Below, one piece after another: positions 21,946-33,336 of a DNA stretch of 64,000 bases. The notes beneath the pieces were generated by a model. The model was not told the origin of the DNA and did no database searches. It saw only the letters and a program-made list of their open reading frames with translations. Origin of the DNA: Semisulcospira habei (taxonomy: Eukaryota; Mollusca; Gastropoda; Semisulcospiridae); the NCBI GenBank assembly GCA_036245525.1, contig BTPG01000004.1:18989103-19053102 (forward strand). The letters run 5' to 3'. Each line of letters starts with the position of its first letter. Positions within the stretch are counted from its first letter, which is position 1. Position numbers and translations under genes: made by a program.

Positions 21946-22409
21946 CGTTCAAGAAACCAGCATCAAAAGCTGTGAAAGTGTGGTGTAGCATTGACAGCGG
22001 CAAAGCTATGACATTTCTGCAGCTATTCATGAGGGGAGCCTTGAATGAGTTAACCTTCTGGCTCACAGTATTAAACATTGCTCAGTATTTCATGTTTTGT
22101 TTCGATGTCAGTATTATTACCCCCCTGAAGACCAGAACACCTTACAGGCATTTGTAATGGTGCACACATCTTTCTGTATTTAATTTTACTGCACATTGTT
22201 TACATAATTATTACAGTTCTTGCACTTAATATATTAATTACATTTCAGTATTATTGAACATCAAAAGATCTGAGAAGGTGCCAGTCTTTCACATTCATGG
22301 AACGGTTCTCTCTCATGCTTTATTTATGTACTTCTCACAAATAAAAGATTATCGGCGGTAAAGTTGTATTTGTCTTCATTTACACTAGATTTAAATTAAT
22401 GATGCATTA
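21946..22409. other. Noncoding AT-rich, nothing recognised
   Basis: No exon-like sequence or repeat end seen. Confidence 0.4.
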
Positions 22410-22479
22410 TTAACCCCCTTATCCATGCAAGTGTTGGTACTGTCTACAGTACTGATGCCTGCATGTACAAGAGGGTTAA
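22410..22479. repeat. 70-bp TTAA mini-element
   Basis: TTAACCCCCTT at the left and AAGAGGGTTAA at the right enclose a small inverted repeat (CATGCAAGTGTTGGTACTGT and its complement). Same architecture as 24292-24361. Confidence 0.65.
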
Positions 22480-22916
22480 GTTACAGACAGCCTTTATCAT
22501 GGTGATTGTACAGGTATTTTACAGCAGCACATACTGCATACAAGGTACATACAAAAACAAATAAAACTGCCAGTAAATACACTGAAACTGACCTACGCCT
22601 ACAATAATCCACCACCACCACACCCTTCCTAAAAAAAAAAAAAAAAAAAAAACAGGCAGGAAAAAAAATGTATGCAATACTGCACCTTAAAACAATAACG
22701 CCAAATAATGTTGCCTAACTCCCAAAATAACATTTTGCAAGAGACAAGCACAGAAACTTGATCAAATGTTATACTTTAAACTTCCAGCACCAACTGCTGG
22801 TTGAAATACTGACCTCAATAATTCAATGAAATTGATCAAATGCCCAATTAGCTTGGGGCCTCTCCAAACCAGCTAGCTGATCACAGAGTTATTGCAGTTG
22901 AATCATCTTTTGCCCC

Positions 22917-23005
22917 GTACTCAAAAGGCTGTTGGGCCAAAGTCAGCTGCATTAGGCCTGCACACAATCGTGCGTGGGCCCACTGCGGCTGATTTTGGAC
23001 CAATG
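22917..23005. repeat. Second palindromic family (AAAAGGC..GGGCC)
   Basis: Arms CAAAAGGCTGTTGGGCCAAA and, on the complementary side, TTTTGGACCAATGGCCTT. Related to 49412-49510. Confidence 0.6.
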
Positions 23006-23033
23006 GCCTTTATGTCCTGGTCATAGCTGACAA

Positions 23034-23039
23034 TTTATT
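23034..23039 (-). terminator. Candidate TATDN3 polyadenylation signal
   Basis: AATAAA on the minus strand, about 210 nt after the TATDN3 stop codon. Other copies lie further downstream, so use is uncertain. Confidence 0.35.
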
Positions 23040-23246
23040 TGGCCCTGGCTGTAAAAGGGTTTTTCTAAATACCAGGACAGGTGAATATCAAAGAAACCCA
23101 CAAACATTGTGGAAAATTGCAACTAAACCCCCTTATATATGCAGCCACCAGTACTATTAAGCATTTCTAGTGGTTGCAAGCACAATGATGTAAAGAGATT
23201 CCATGGTCACTAAAATGTCACCAAGTCCATGATGAACTTGACCTGT

Positions 23247-23390
23247 TCATCTGCGCACCAGTTTTGCAAGAGCAGGAAAGAGCTTGATAGCATTCTGTGT
23301 TGTGATCTCTCTCACCTCAGCGATGCCCATCTTCTTGATCTGAGCTATGTACTCACAGCTGATGCTGATGTTGGCTGGCACGTTCCTCCC
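23247..23390 (-). CDS. TATDN3: TATDN3 exon 12 (stop codon)
   Basis: Acceptor TTTTACAG, then [17 protein letters not shown] and, after a short stretch, [18 protein letters not shown] at 23247-23249. Confidence 0.93.
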   Translation of the reverse strand, partial: GRNVPANISISCEYIAQIKKMGIAEVREITTQNAIKLFPALAKLVRR

Positions 23391-26300
23391 CTGTAAAAGA
23401 AGAAAGAAAAAAATAACCACCTTATGTGTCCAGTCACTGGTACTGTTTATACATATGCGCAAGAAGGTTAAATTAACACCATCTCTACCTAACAGTAACA
23501 GGCAATAGAGCATGCATCATAGTTACCAGCATAATTCCCCATCTAAACCAGCTGCAGGAGCTATGCCTATGATAGCTTTAATGGTAGTACCGTTCAGCTT
23601 ACCGTAATTACCCAAATATTTAACCACTTTTTAAATGCAATTTTTTTCNNNNNNNNNNTTCTGAAATCAGACCGGCGAGCGGAGATTGTAAAACCTTTAT
23701 GAAGGGCGTCGGACGAATATTTCAGGAGCAATTTGGGTGGTGGTCGAATATTTGAGGACATGGCATTTTTGGGTTGTGGTCGAATATTTAGGAGTTTTTT
23801 TGGGGTGAAAATTCGTGAAAAACTGATGGGCTGTGCTCGAATATTTGGAGCGGTCGAATATTTAGGGTAATTAGGGTAACACAATACGGTCACCCTGCAA
23901 GCGATTCATTGTTGCGAGCACTTAAAAGTGCTCGAATACTTGAAGAAAACGAGGCATTGCATAAAAAGAGGTTTTACAGCACTCGAGCGCCAGCGCCGCT
24001 TTTGAGTGCTTTCTTCACTCACAAGCGTTTGCATCCAAAGAAACATGCTTAATCTCCCCAGATGTAGAGCATGCATTACTTGATTCAAAATGCTTTGCTT
24101 GGTGCCTTATGGCACCATCCTTGAGCTGTCATGATCGACCCCCACCATCCCCAATTTGGGTGTGGTGCCAGATTATCTTGGCATCTTCACTTGGCTTGTC
24201 ATGGTCAATCCTCCTCCATCATCTCACATCATCCGGCCCCTGCAACTGTTATGCAGTGGTAAAAGAATACTTTCAAGTTCTTTAACCCCTTGACTGCTCC
24301 TGATGATACCTCTCAGCAGAAAAGATACTTAAGGTATCAGTAGTAGTCTTAAAGGGGTTAAAACAGTCATAGAAGCGTTAGTGCCTATACCATTTTCTCT
24401 GGGCCCAGTGCTGGGGAGTCAGTCTCCAGTAGCAGGTTGCTGATAGGGATGGCCGCCACTAGCTTCTGCTTCTGCACGAGGAATAAAATTTATACAGTAG
24501 ATCCTGTTTAGAGTGACCACCCTTATGAGAGATCAATCGTCATTAGAGATCATCATTTAGGTGGTGTAGCCATGTACCTAAATAATGGTCTTTTAATGAC
24601 AGGTGACACTTTTGACCTTTAAAACTTCTCTTGAGAGAGCACCTGTCTTTTAAAACTACCTTTTTCCTAGCAAAAAACAAAGTGGTTGATCAAAACAGGT
24701 TATACTGTAGTAAACCTTAAAATAAACACATTTACCCATACCACATCTCAGTGATAGATGGATTCAAATCCAGACCAAAAGGGTAACTGCCAAGTGCGCA
24801 AAATGCAGAAAATAATTTTTTTTCTAAATGCATTTTTTCGAAAAATCATTACCGATGGCATTACTACTGGGAATACGTCGCTTAGCTTAACAATTTTAGC
24901 CCAAAAAACTCGTTGTGTACATTACAACAGGGGAGGCAATCACCAGGGGTGTCGTTACCAGGACACCCGAGGTGGCCTCCCCTCCTCCCTATCCGGTGAC
25001 GCGCTCACCGTTCCCCGGCAGTCTCTGAGTCTTAGCTCGACTGTGGCAAGCGGGGAAGGCGGGAGGGACCTCTGAGTAATGCCGTCGGTAAGTATTTTTC
25101 GAAAAAATACATTTTAGAAATTTTTTTATTTATTTTCTCAAAATCATTACTGACGGCATTACTACTAGGAAGAATGGCGAAAAGGAGAAGGGTGCCGCAT
25201 CTCCTGGGGTACCTGTCCCATGCCCAAGCGCCTCTACGCATAAAATCGAGGGTCCCATCCTACACGCCCACTCCCGACAATATTAGCTAGGCGTTACCTA
25301 TGGCGCCAGAGGCGCCTGGAGGGAGTGCTGCGCTGCTGATATGTCCCCCAGTAAGGCCAGGTTGTCGCGCTGAGCGGATAGATCTCGTTGGTAGGGCGAA
25401 GGTAGATTCGGCCCGCTAACCGGCTGCCACAATGTCGCTGACCGCGCAGTTGCGGTCAAAGGTGATGCTCGCTGCCACTGCTCCGACTTCATGTGCCCTG
25501 ATACGCAAGGTCTTGGCTTGTGCAGGGGCGAGCTCTTTGTATGCCTCCCGTATCACCCCGCAGCGGAGCCAGGATGAGATTGTCTGCGCAGATATGTCTC
25601 GTCTGCCTGAGCCAAGGGCAGGAATAGGCGCAAGCGCCCTCGTCTTAGTGGCTTAGTTCTGCACAGGTAAACTTTAAGCCCTGATGGGGTCCTGTAAACA
25701 GGACTCCCCATTCTGTTCTGTTGTCCTGAGAGAACGGATGGTCAATACTTGGGGCGCCGATGCTGGGAGGCGATTCTTTGCCAGAAACGTAGGGTCTGTG
25801 AGGAGCTGTACCAAGCCGTCGGCCTGGCGCTGGAGACAGCCGCACCGAGAAAGCATGTATCTCGCTGACGTGTGACGCTGAAGCGAGGGCGAGAAGGAAG
25901 CAGGTCTTCCGCGTGAGATCTCCAAGTCGAGCCATATCCAAAGGTTCAAAACGGTCTGAGTTGAGCCAGGTGAGAACCCAGGCCAGGTCCCACCGTGGAA
26001 TTAGCGAACGGGATGCCGGTTGTTGTCGATCAAAGTACGCCATAAGATCTGCCAGGTCTCTGCAGGAACCTGGGTCTGGGCGGCCCAAGTGTCGATAAGT
26101 GTCCGCCACCATGGCTAGGTATCCTCGTATGGTAATACTCGGCCAGCTGGGGTTGAGTCAAGTCTGTGGGGGAGAGATGCTCCTCTGCGCACCAAGCCTG
26201 GAGTAGTCGCCACTTTCCCTCGTAGACCCGACGAGTAGAATCTCTCTGGGCTGTTGCGATAGCTTCCACTGCTGCACACGAGAAGCCTCTAGCTGCGAGG

Positions 26301-29300
26301 GCCGTCCTTACAGTCTCCAGGCGTGTAACAGCAGTTGTTCCGGGCATGGATGGAATAGCGGCTGTCGAGGTTGCTTGAGCGTAGTCGGAGGTGTGGGGAG
26401 CTTCATCGGAGTATTGGTGGCAAGACTGAGGAGGTCTGTGGTCCAACTCTTGGCTCAAATGAAGGCGGTTACCATGATGACGATCACGTTGCTGCCTCTG
26501 AGCTTCTGGAGCACCTTCAGGACTAGTACTATTGGAGGGAACGCGTACGCCAGAAGTCCGTCCCACGGGATGGAGAGTGCGTCTATGGCCCAAGCTAGCG
26601 GGCCTGGGATGGGGGAGACGAACAGCTGTAGTTTGTTGTTCCACCTCGTGGCGAAGAGGTCGATCATCGGGGTCTCCCATTGCGTGCAGATCATCTGAAA
26701 GATGTCCTGTCAACCACTCTGTGTGAAGTAGTTGGCCGTGGCGGGAAAGAGAATCCGCGAGGGCGTTGAGATGTCCGGGAATGTGTCGTGCCCGTAGCGT
26801 ATTTCCTCGATCTCTGCACCACAGGAAGGCCTGATACACCAAGATGCAGAGGGAAGGCACGTGCCTCCCGCCTTGATTCTAATAAATAATAATAATAATG
26901 AATAATTACGGTATTTATAATGCGCTTATCTTATTATAATTATAACTCTAAGTGCGCACTCACAACTCGCGCACGCATGCGCACGCTTTAGACAACAACT
27001 CGCATACCACAAATAGTGAAATACATTGCGACAGTCAGCTTGGGGTGGGGAGTGTGGTGATATAGTGCTAGAACTGTTGAAAGAGGTGAGTTTTGAGGGC
27101 GGACTGGAAGGAGGAGAGAGAGTGTTTCTGACGGAGAGAGAGTGGGAGAGTGTTCCCGGTGGATGGACCACGGACGGAGAAGGAGCGGGGGCCGAAAGTG
27201 CTGAGTTTGGTGTCTGTCAAGAATTCCATGCCGAGGTGTATAAACCGACGAGAAGGAATAAGGTTGGATTTGTCTCCATTGGCGAGAAACCCGAGCCGTC
27301 CTAGCAGTGCCAGCAGACCGTCCCTGTCCTTTTCCAAAGCTTGAACCCGTTGGTTCCGTATGAGTAGATCGTCCAAGTAGTTGGAGGTTGGGCTGTTGGC
27401 CGACCGTCGAAACCTGGAAATGACTCCGTCTATTATCCAGGTGAATACCCAGGGGCTGAGGTTTAGTCCGAACGGGAGAGCCCGAAACTGATATACGACC
27501 CCGCGGAAGGCGAAGCGTAGATAACGTCGAGAGGACGGGTGAATGGGTACGTGAAGATACGCGTCTGCTAGGTCGAGACTCATGGCGAAATCCTGGGGTT
27601 GCAACGCCGACCGCAGGGCTCTGACTGTCTCCATCCGGAATCGTGGAGTCACAATGTACCTGTTTAACGCTGAGAGGTCTATCACTGGCCGCCACTTGCC
27701 TCCTGGCTTGGGAACGAGGAACAGCCGACTGTAGAAGGCTGGGGTGTTATGATGATCGGCCACCTCTGTGGCCTCCTTCTGTAGGAGCATTAACACCTCG
27801 TCGTGCAGTGCTGCTGCCTTGTCCCGATCCCCCGGCTCCCGAGTCCACAGGGGGGAGTGTCGCAACGGAGGTGCCGACTGGAAGGAGATCCTCAGTCCCT
27901 CCGTGATGGTCGAAAGAATCCACAGGTCGTCCTGAAACAGCAGGTGCCATGCGCTGCTGTAGAGGGCTAATCTCCCACCGACCGGAGACCCTAAAGGAGT
28001 CGGCGGGAGATCGACAGGTTGGTCAGCGAGCCCGGCCACGCCCCCTGTAGGTAGGGGCGGGTGCGGGGAAAGCGCGCGAACGCGCGGGCTGGGGACGGTT
28101 GCCACCACGACCCCTAAGAGGTCGGGAGGCGGCGGGTCTGGAGAAACGCAGGGTGTGACCCACCACTCTGCGGGCCAACTGAAAGCGAGATGCAGCTGCT
28201 CGTGCCGGGGTTGGACATAGCTCCTTGTTTGTTTCCTTTACCTCCTGCCACGGTGGTCCAAAAAGCAACTCCCCGCCGATGGGCGCTTGGCGCAGTTGAT
28301 TCTTTACCGCAACCGGGAGTGCGCGGCAACGTCCGAGTACATCGTCCCTACGCATAAGGTCGCAGTTGATCGCCACCGCCATTGAGTTAGCCGATGCATG
28401 GAACGCCACCCTATTCGTCGCTAGTACCTTGTGGACATCTCTAAGCTGTGGTGAAGTGGAGAGGTCCCACGTTTCTTCCAGACATTTGGCTACTGACTGC
28501 ATCGCCATCTCTAGAAACCCTGAGCACGCCAACGAGTTGCGGGCAAAAGCTGCCGTCCTGTCCAAAGCTTTCGTTTCCAGCGTCTTCATACGCCCTGGTC
28601 CTGACTGTATCATCGCCTCCTTGTCTATTGCCGGAAGAGGACAGGAAAACACCTGGGAGTGACCAGCGTACCAGTCTTGATGAAAAGAGATGTCCATTCC
28701 CGCCGGCCATCGGTTGTCCGAAAAGAAGCCTTGATTCCCAAAGTGATAGTGTTTCAGGTGCGCTGAGAAAGCCTCTGTCAAGTCTCTGAAGCCTGGGGTT
28801 GAGGTAGTGACTTAAATCTCTTAGGCTGTCGGGGAGCGTCGACCATAGCCGAAGCCTTCCTCTTCATGGGCGGAGATGGGGGGGCAGCATTCCGGGGGAA
28901 GGAAGGATGCAATGATCCGAGACGCTTCATCCAAAGAACGACGAACCTGTGTACTAGGCACCGTGTCAGCTGCTGTTGGCGATAACGGCGCATCTCTGGG
29001 TGAAGGTGACTAAGGTCTACTCCCAATGCCGAAGCTGAATCCTCAGGGTGAAGACTGAGCACCTCCTCCTCATCTAGCGAAACCCACGAAGAAAGACGGG
29101 TCGCTGGTCCAACTGTATCTCGCGCCGCAAGAACTGATGCCCTTTCCGTAATCGTCGCCGACGGCCGCAGGGGGCCGAGGAAGCGCCGAGGCTGGGAGGA
29201 AGCCTGTGTATCCCCACTGCTATCCGAGTGGCTCCTGCGTCGACTCCGCGGCCGCCAGGGCCCCAACGTCGACTCATCCTGGTTTGTCCAAGCAGGCAAA

Positions 29301-32300
29301 GTGCTAATCCTAGGGGGTGTAGCTTCCCTCCGTCGCAAAGTTACTTACTTACTTACGCCTGTCACCCCTCCCCGGGTATAGGCAGTTGACGAGAGACCTC
29401 CAGCGACTCCTGTCCTGTGCTTCTCCTTCGATTTTACTCCAGGTGGTTCCCAGTCTCTTGATGTCTGCTTGGAGGTCTCGACGCTAGGTGTTTCTCAGCC
29501 TGCCTCTTTTCCTCTTTCCCTGGGGGTTCCATGACAATGCCTGCCTAGTGATACTGGAAGTTGGCTTTCTCAGACTGTGACCAATCCATCCCCATCTTCT
29601 TCGCCCAATTTCATTCTCTGCTGTTATCCGCTCTGTTCTCTCCCAGAGTCTGACGTTGCTGATCTTCTCTGGCCAGTGGATTTTCAAAATTCTTCTAAGG
29701 CAACTGTTTATGAAGATCTGTACTCTGTTGACTGTGGTTTTTGTCAATCTCCAAGTCTCTGCTCCATATAGGAGAACTGCTTTTACGTTGGAGTTGAAAA
29801 TCAGGACTTTGGTGTGTTGTGACAGCTCTCTGGAACTCCACACTTTTTTCAACTGGAGAAAGGCTGCTCTGGCTTTACCGATTCATGCTCTGACATCTGC
29901 ATCAGTGCCGCCTTTTTTGTTTATGATGCTTCCGAGATAGGTGAAGGACTCCACCTCCTCCAACGGGGTGCCAGCAAGCAAGACTGGTTCTTCCCTGGTT
30001 GCGTTCAGCCTCATTGTCTTTGTTTTCTGTTTGTGGATGGTGAGACCCACTTGGGACGAGATGTCAGCAAGCCTCGTGGTCTTGTCCTGCATTTGTTGAT
30101 GAGTGTGGGACAGTAAAGCCAAGTCGTCTGCAAAATCGAGGTCGTCAAGCTGTGTCCACAGTGTCCACTGTATTCCACTTCGTCTGTCATGACCCAGTCT
30201 ATGGCCAGTAGGAAGAGGAACGGAGACAGCAAACACCCCTGCCTGACACCGGTTCTGACCTGGAGCTCCCTGGTGAACTGCCCTTCGTGGATCACGCGAC
30301 ATGTCATGCCATCGTAGCTGCTCTTGATCAGGCGGACGAGCTTTGTGGGTACACCGTAGTGTCGTAGGAGTTTCCACAGAGTCTCTCGGTCCACGCTGTC
30401 AAATGCTTTATCGTAATCCACAAAGTTGACGTACAGCGGGGAGCTCCACTCCAGAGACTGTTCCACGATGATGCGGAGAGTGGCGATCTGGTCTGTACAT
30501 GATCGGTTTTTCCTGAATCCTGCTTGCTGGTTTCTCAGCTGGGGGTCAATGGAGCTCTTCATTCTCTCCAGGATGATCCTGTTGAAGACCTTTCCTGGTA
30601 CTGACAGCAAGGTGATTCCTCTGTAGTTGGAACACTTGCTGAGGTCGCCTTTCTTGGGAAGCTTGATTAGGTACCCCTCCTTCCAGTCAGCCGGCATCAC
30701 CTCCTCTTCCCAGATCTTTCCAAACAGTGGGTACAGCATTTCTACTGTTGTCTCTAGGTCTGCTTTCAGAGACTCTGCTGGGATGCCATCTGGTCCTGCT
30801 GCTTTGCCGTTCTTCAAAAATGCCACTGCTCTTCTGATCTCTTCCCGGCTGGGTCTGTCACAGCTGATGGGTAGGTCGGTCTCTGCTGGCTGGATGTCTG
30901 GGGGGTTGGGTGGGCTGGGTCTGTTCAGTAACTCTTCAAAATATTCATCCCATCTGTCGAGTTGGTCTGCTCTGTCTGCAATAGGCTTGCCTTCTTTGTC
31001 TTTTACTGGTCTTTCTGTATGGCCATACTTGCCAGACAATCTTCTGGTAATGTCGTAGAGCTGTTTCATGTTGCCGCTGCCTGCTGCCTTTTCTGCCTCT
31101 GCTGCCAGGCTGTCTGTGTAGGCTGTCTGTGTAGGCCCTCTTGTCAGCCCTGATACTCCTCTTCACCTCGCGGTTGGCTTCTGAGTATTCCTCCTGTGCC
31201 CTTGCTTTGGCTGCTCTCGTGCGACTGATGTTGACAACTGCTTTCTTTTGCTTCCTCACTTCTATCTTCTTCAAGGTCTGTGCCGACAGCCAGTCCTTGT
31301 GATGGTGTTTCCTGAACCCTACAGTGTCTTTGCAGGTTGAGTTCAGCGCCTCTCTAACTGCCTTCCACTGCTGCTCTGTGGTGACCGCCTCCTCTTCATT
31401 TACTAGCTCCTGTAGCGCTTGAAACCGGTTGGACAGCACCAGTTTGAACTCTTCTCTCACTCCAGTCTCTCTCAGGAGGCCTACATTATAGTGCTGTCTT
31501 CTTGTTGTCTCTGAGCGGCTTTTCTTTAACTTGAGCTTTATTCTCAAGGTAAGCAGATGGTGGTCTGAGGCGACATCTGCTCCCTCCTCACTCGTACATC
31601 TTGAAGGGATCTTCTAAATTTCTTGCTGATGCAGATATGGTCTATTTGGTTCTCTGTGGTATGGTCAGGTGAGACCCAAGTTGCTTTGTGTATTCTTCTG
31701 TGTGGGAAGATGCTGCCTCCAATCACAAGTCTGTTTAGAGCACAAAATTCTATAAAACTCTCCCCGTTCTCACTCAACTCCCCTAGTCCCTGTCTCCCCA
31801 TCACCTCTTCATATCCGGTGTTGTCCTCCCCTATTTTGGCATTAAAATCCCCCATGACGATGGTGATGTCTCGCTCCGCACATTTGTCCACAGCACTCTG
31901 GAGTCGGTTGTAGAACTCTTGTTTCTATTCCTCGTCACTGTCATTGGTGGGCGCATAACACTGGATGACGTTCAACTTGATCTTTCTCCTAGTTCTAAAG
32001 GCTGCGGTGATAATTCTTGGCCCAAGAGGTTCCCAGCCTATCAGCGCTCTCTGTGCCACTGGTGACAGCATGAATGCTACTCCTTCTGTATGGGGGGCAT
32101 TCTCCTCTTCATGACCAGAATACAGAATCATCTCCCCACTTAACAGCCTTTTCTGGCCAGACTGCGTCCATCTGGCTTCAATGATACCTAGCAGGTGTGA
32201 TGAAGCTCTATGCTTGTGCATAGTGCTCACACAGTAGGATTAGCACGGTACGGTTTTTGTTAACGGTTTGTTGCCGAAAGTCCGTGAGATGCACGTGGAA

Positions 32301-33300
32301 ATCTGTAAGACATGGTTAGTACGGGATTTTTAGTGAGTTCTGTTTAGTGAGTTCTAGGCGGAAGCTGTGACTGTCAGAGGTCTAAATCAGTAGTGCGGGC
32401 TGTCTTGTCGTATGGAACGGTTGTGTTCGAGTTACCTAGCCCGCATTCCAAGACTCTGAAGCCTAGATTTCAGGTATGTTTCTATAAATGTAGTATTGAT
32501 AGTTGTTTAGTTAAAAACAGTATGCGTGGTAAGATTAATGTGGTTGTATAGCGGTGTTCCGGTTTGGTTTAGTTAGTATGTTTAGAATTCGGTGAAGTAA
32601 CCGGTGTTTTTGTATACAGTTGTTTACCGAGTTAGATGACTAAAGGAATATGAAGTGTGTATGTCTAAGCCGCTATGAAGATAGTACGTGGGTGGTTAAG
32701 CATAGTCTTTTCCAGTGTATAGAGTAATGTATAGCAAGAGTGTCAGTTAGGCTATAGTCTGTTTCAAGATAGTGACAGAGATATGGGGGTGATACGATAA
32801 TAGTTTATGAAGCACGTGTGTGTGTGTGTGAATGAACGTGTGAGTTATTTGTATCAGCCAGGTTACGTGACGTTTCTCATTGATCCAATATGTTGTGTGT
32901 TTAGCAAGTGTTACGTTGGGACTTTTGTTGTCTATTCAGAGTTCTTGTGTAAAGAGTGGAAAGACGGACGCCGAGACGTCGAGTCGCAGGTGGGACCTAC
33001 GTGAGGTCATCCCTCCAGCTCTTCTGAGAGTGAGTCTGACTGGGAACCAAGACACCCAAGTCCAAGCGAGAACTGAGTGTACTGTACGAGAACGAGGACG
33101 TCCGTGCCCAAAGAGACAGGACGGCAATATGCGTACGACGAAGGACTTTCACGCCTAGACGTGAGAAGGACCAACGTAACCAGGCAACATCAAACAGGTT
33201 GGAGGCAATGTGAGAATAAGACCTAACCTGGCAAAGATACTGTGATTTGTGTGAGTGTGTGATAGGAGAGCAGTGTATATAGTTGATAGTCATTTAAGTC

Positions 33301-33336
<36 letters not shown>

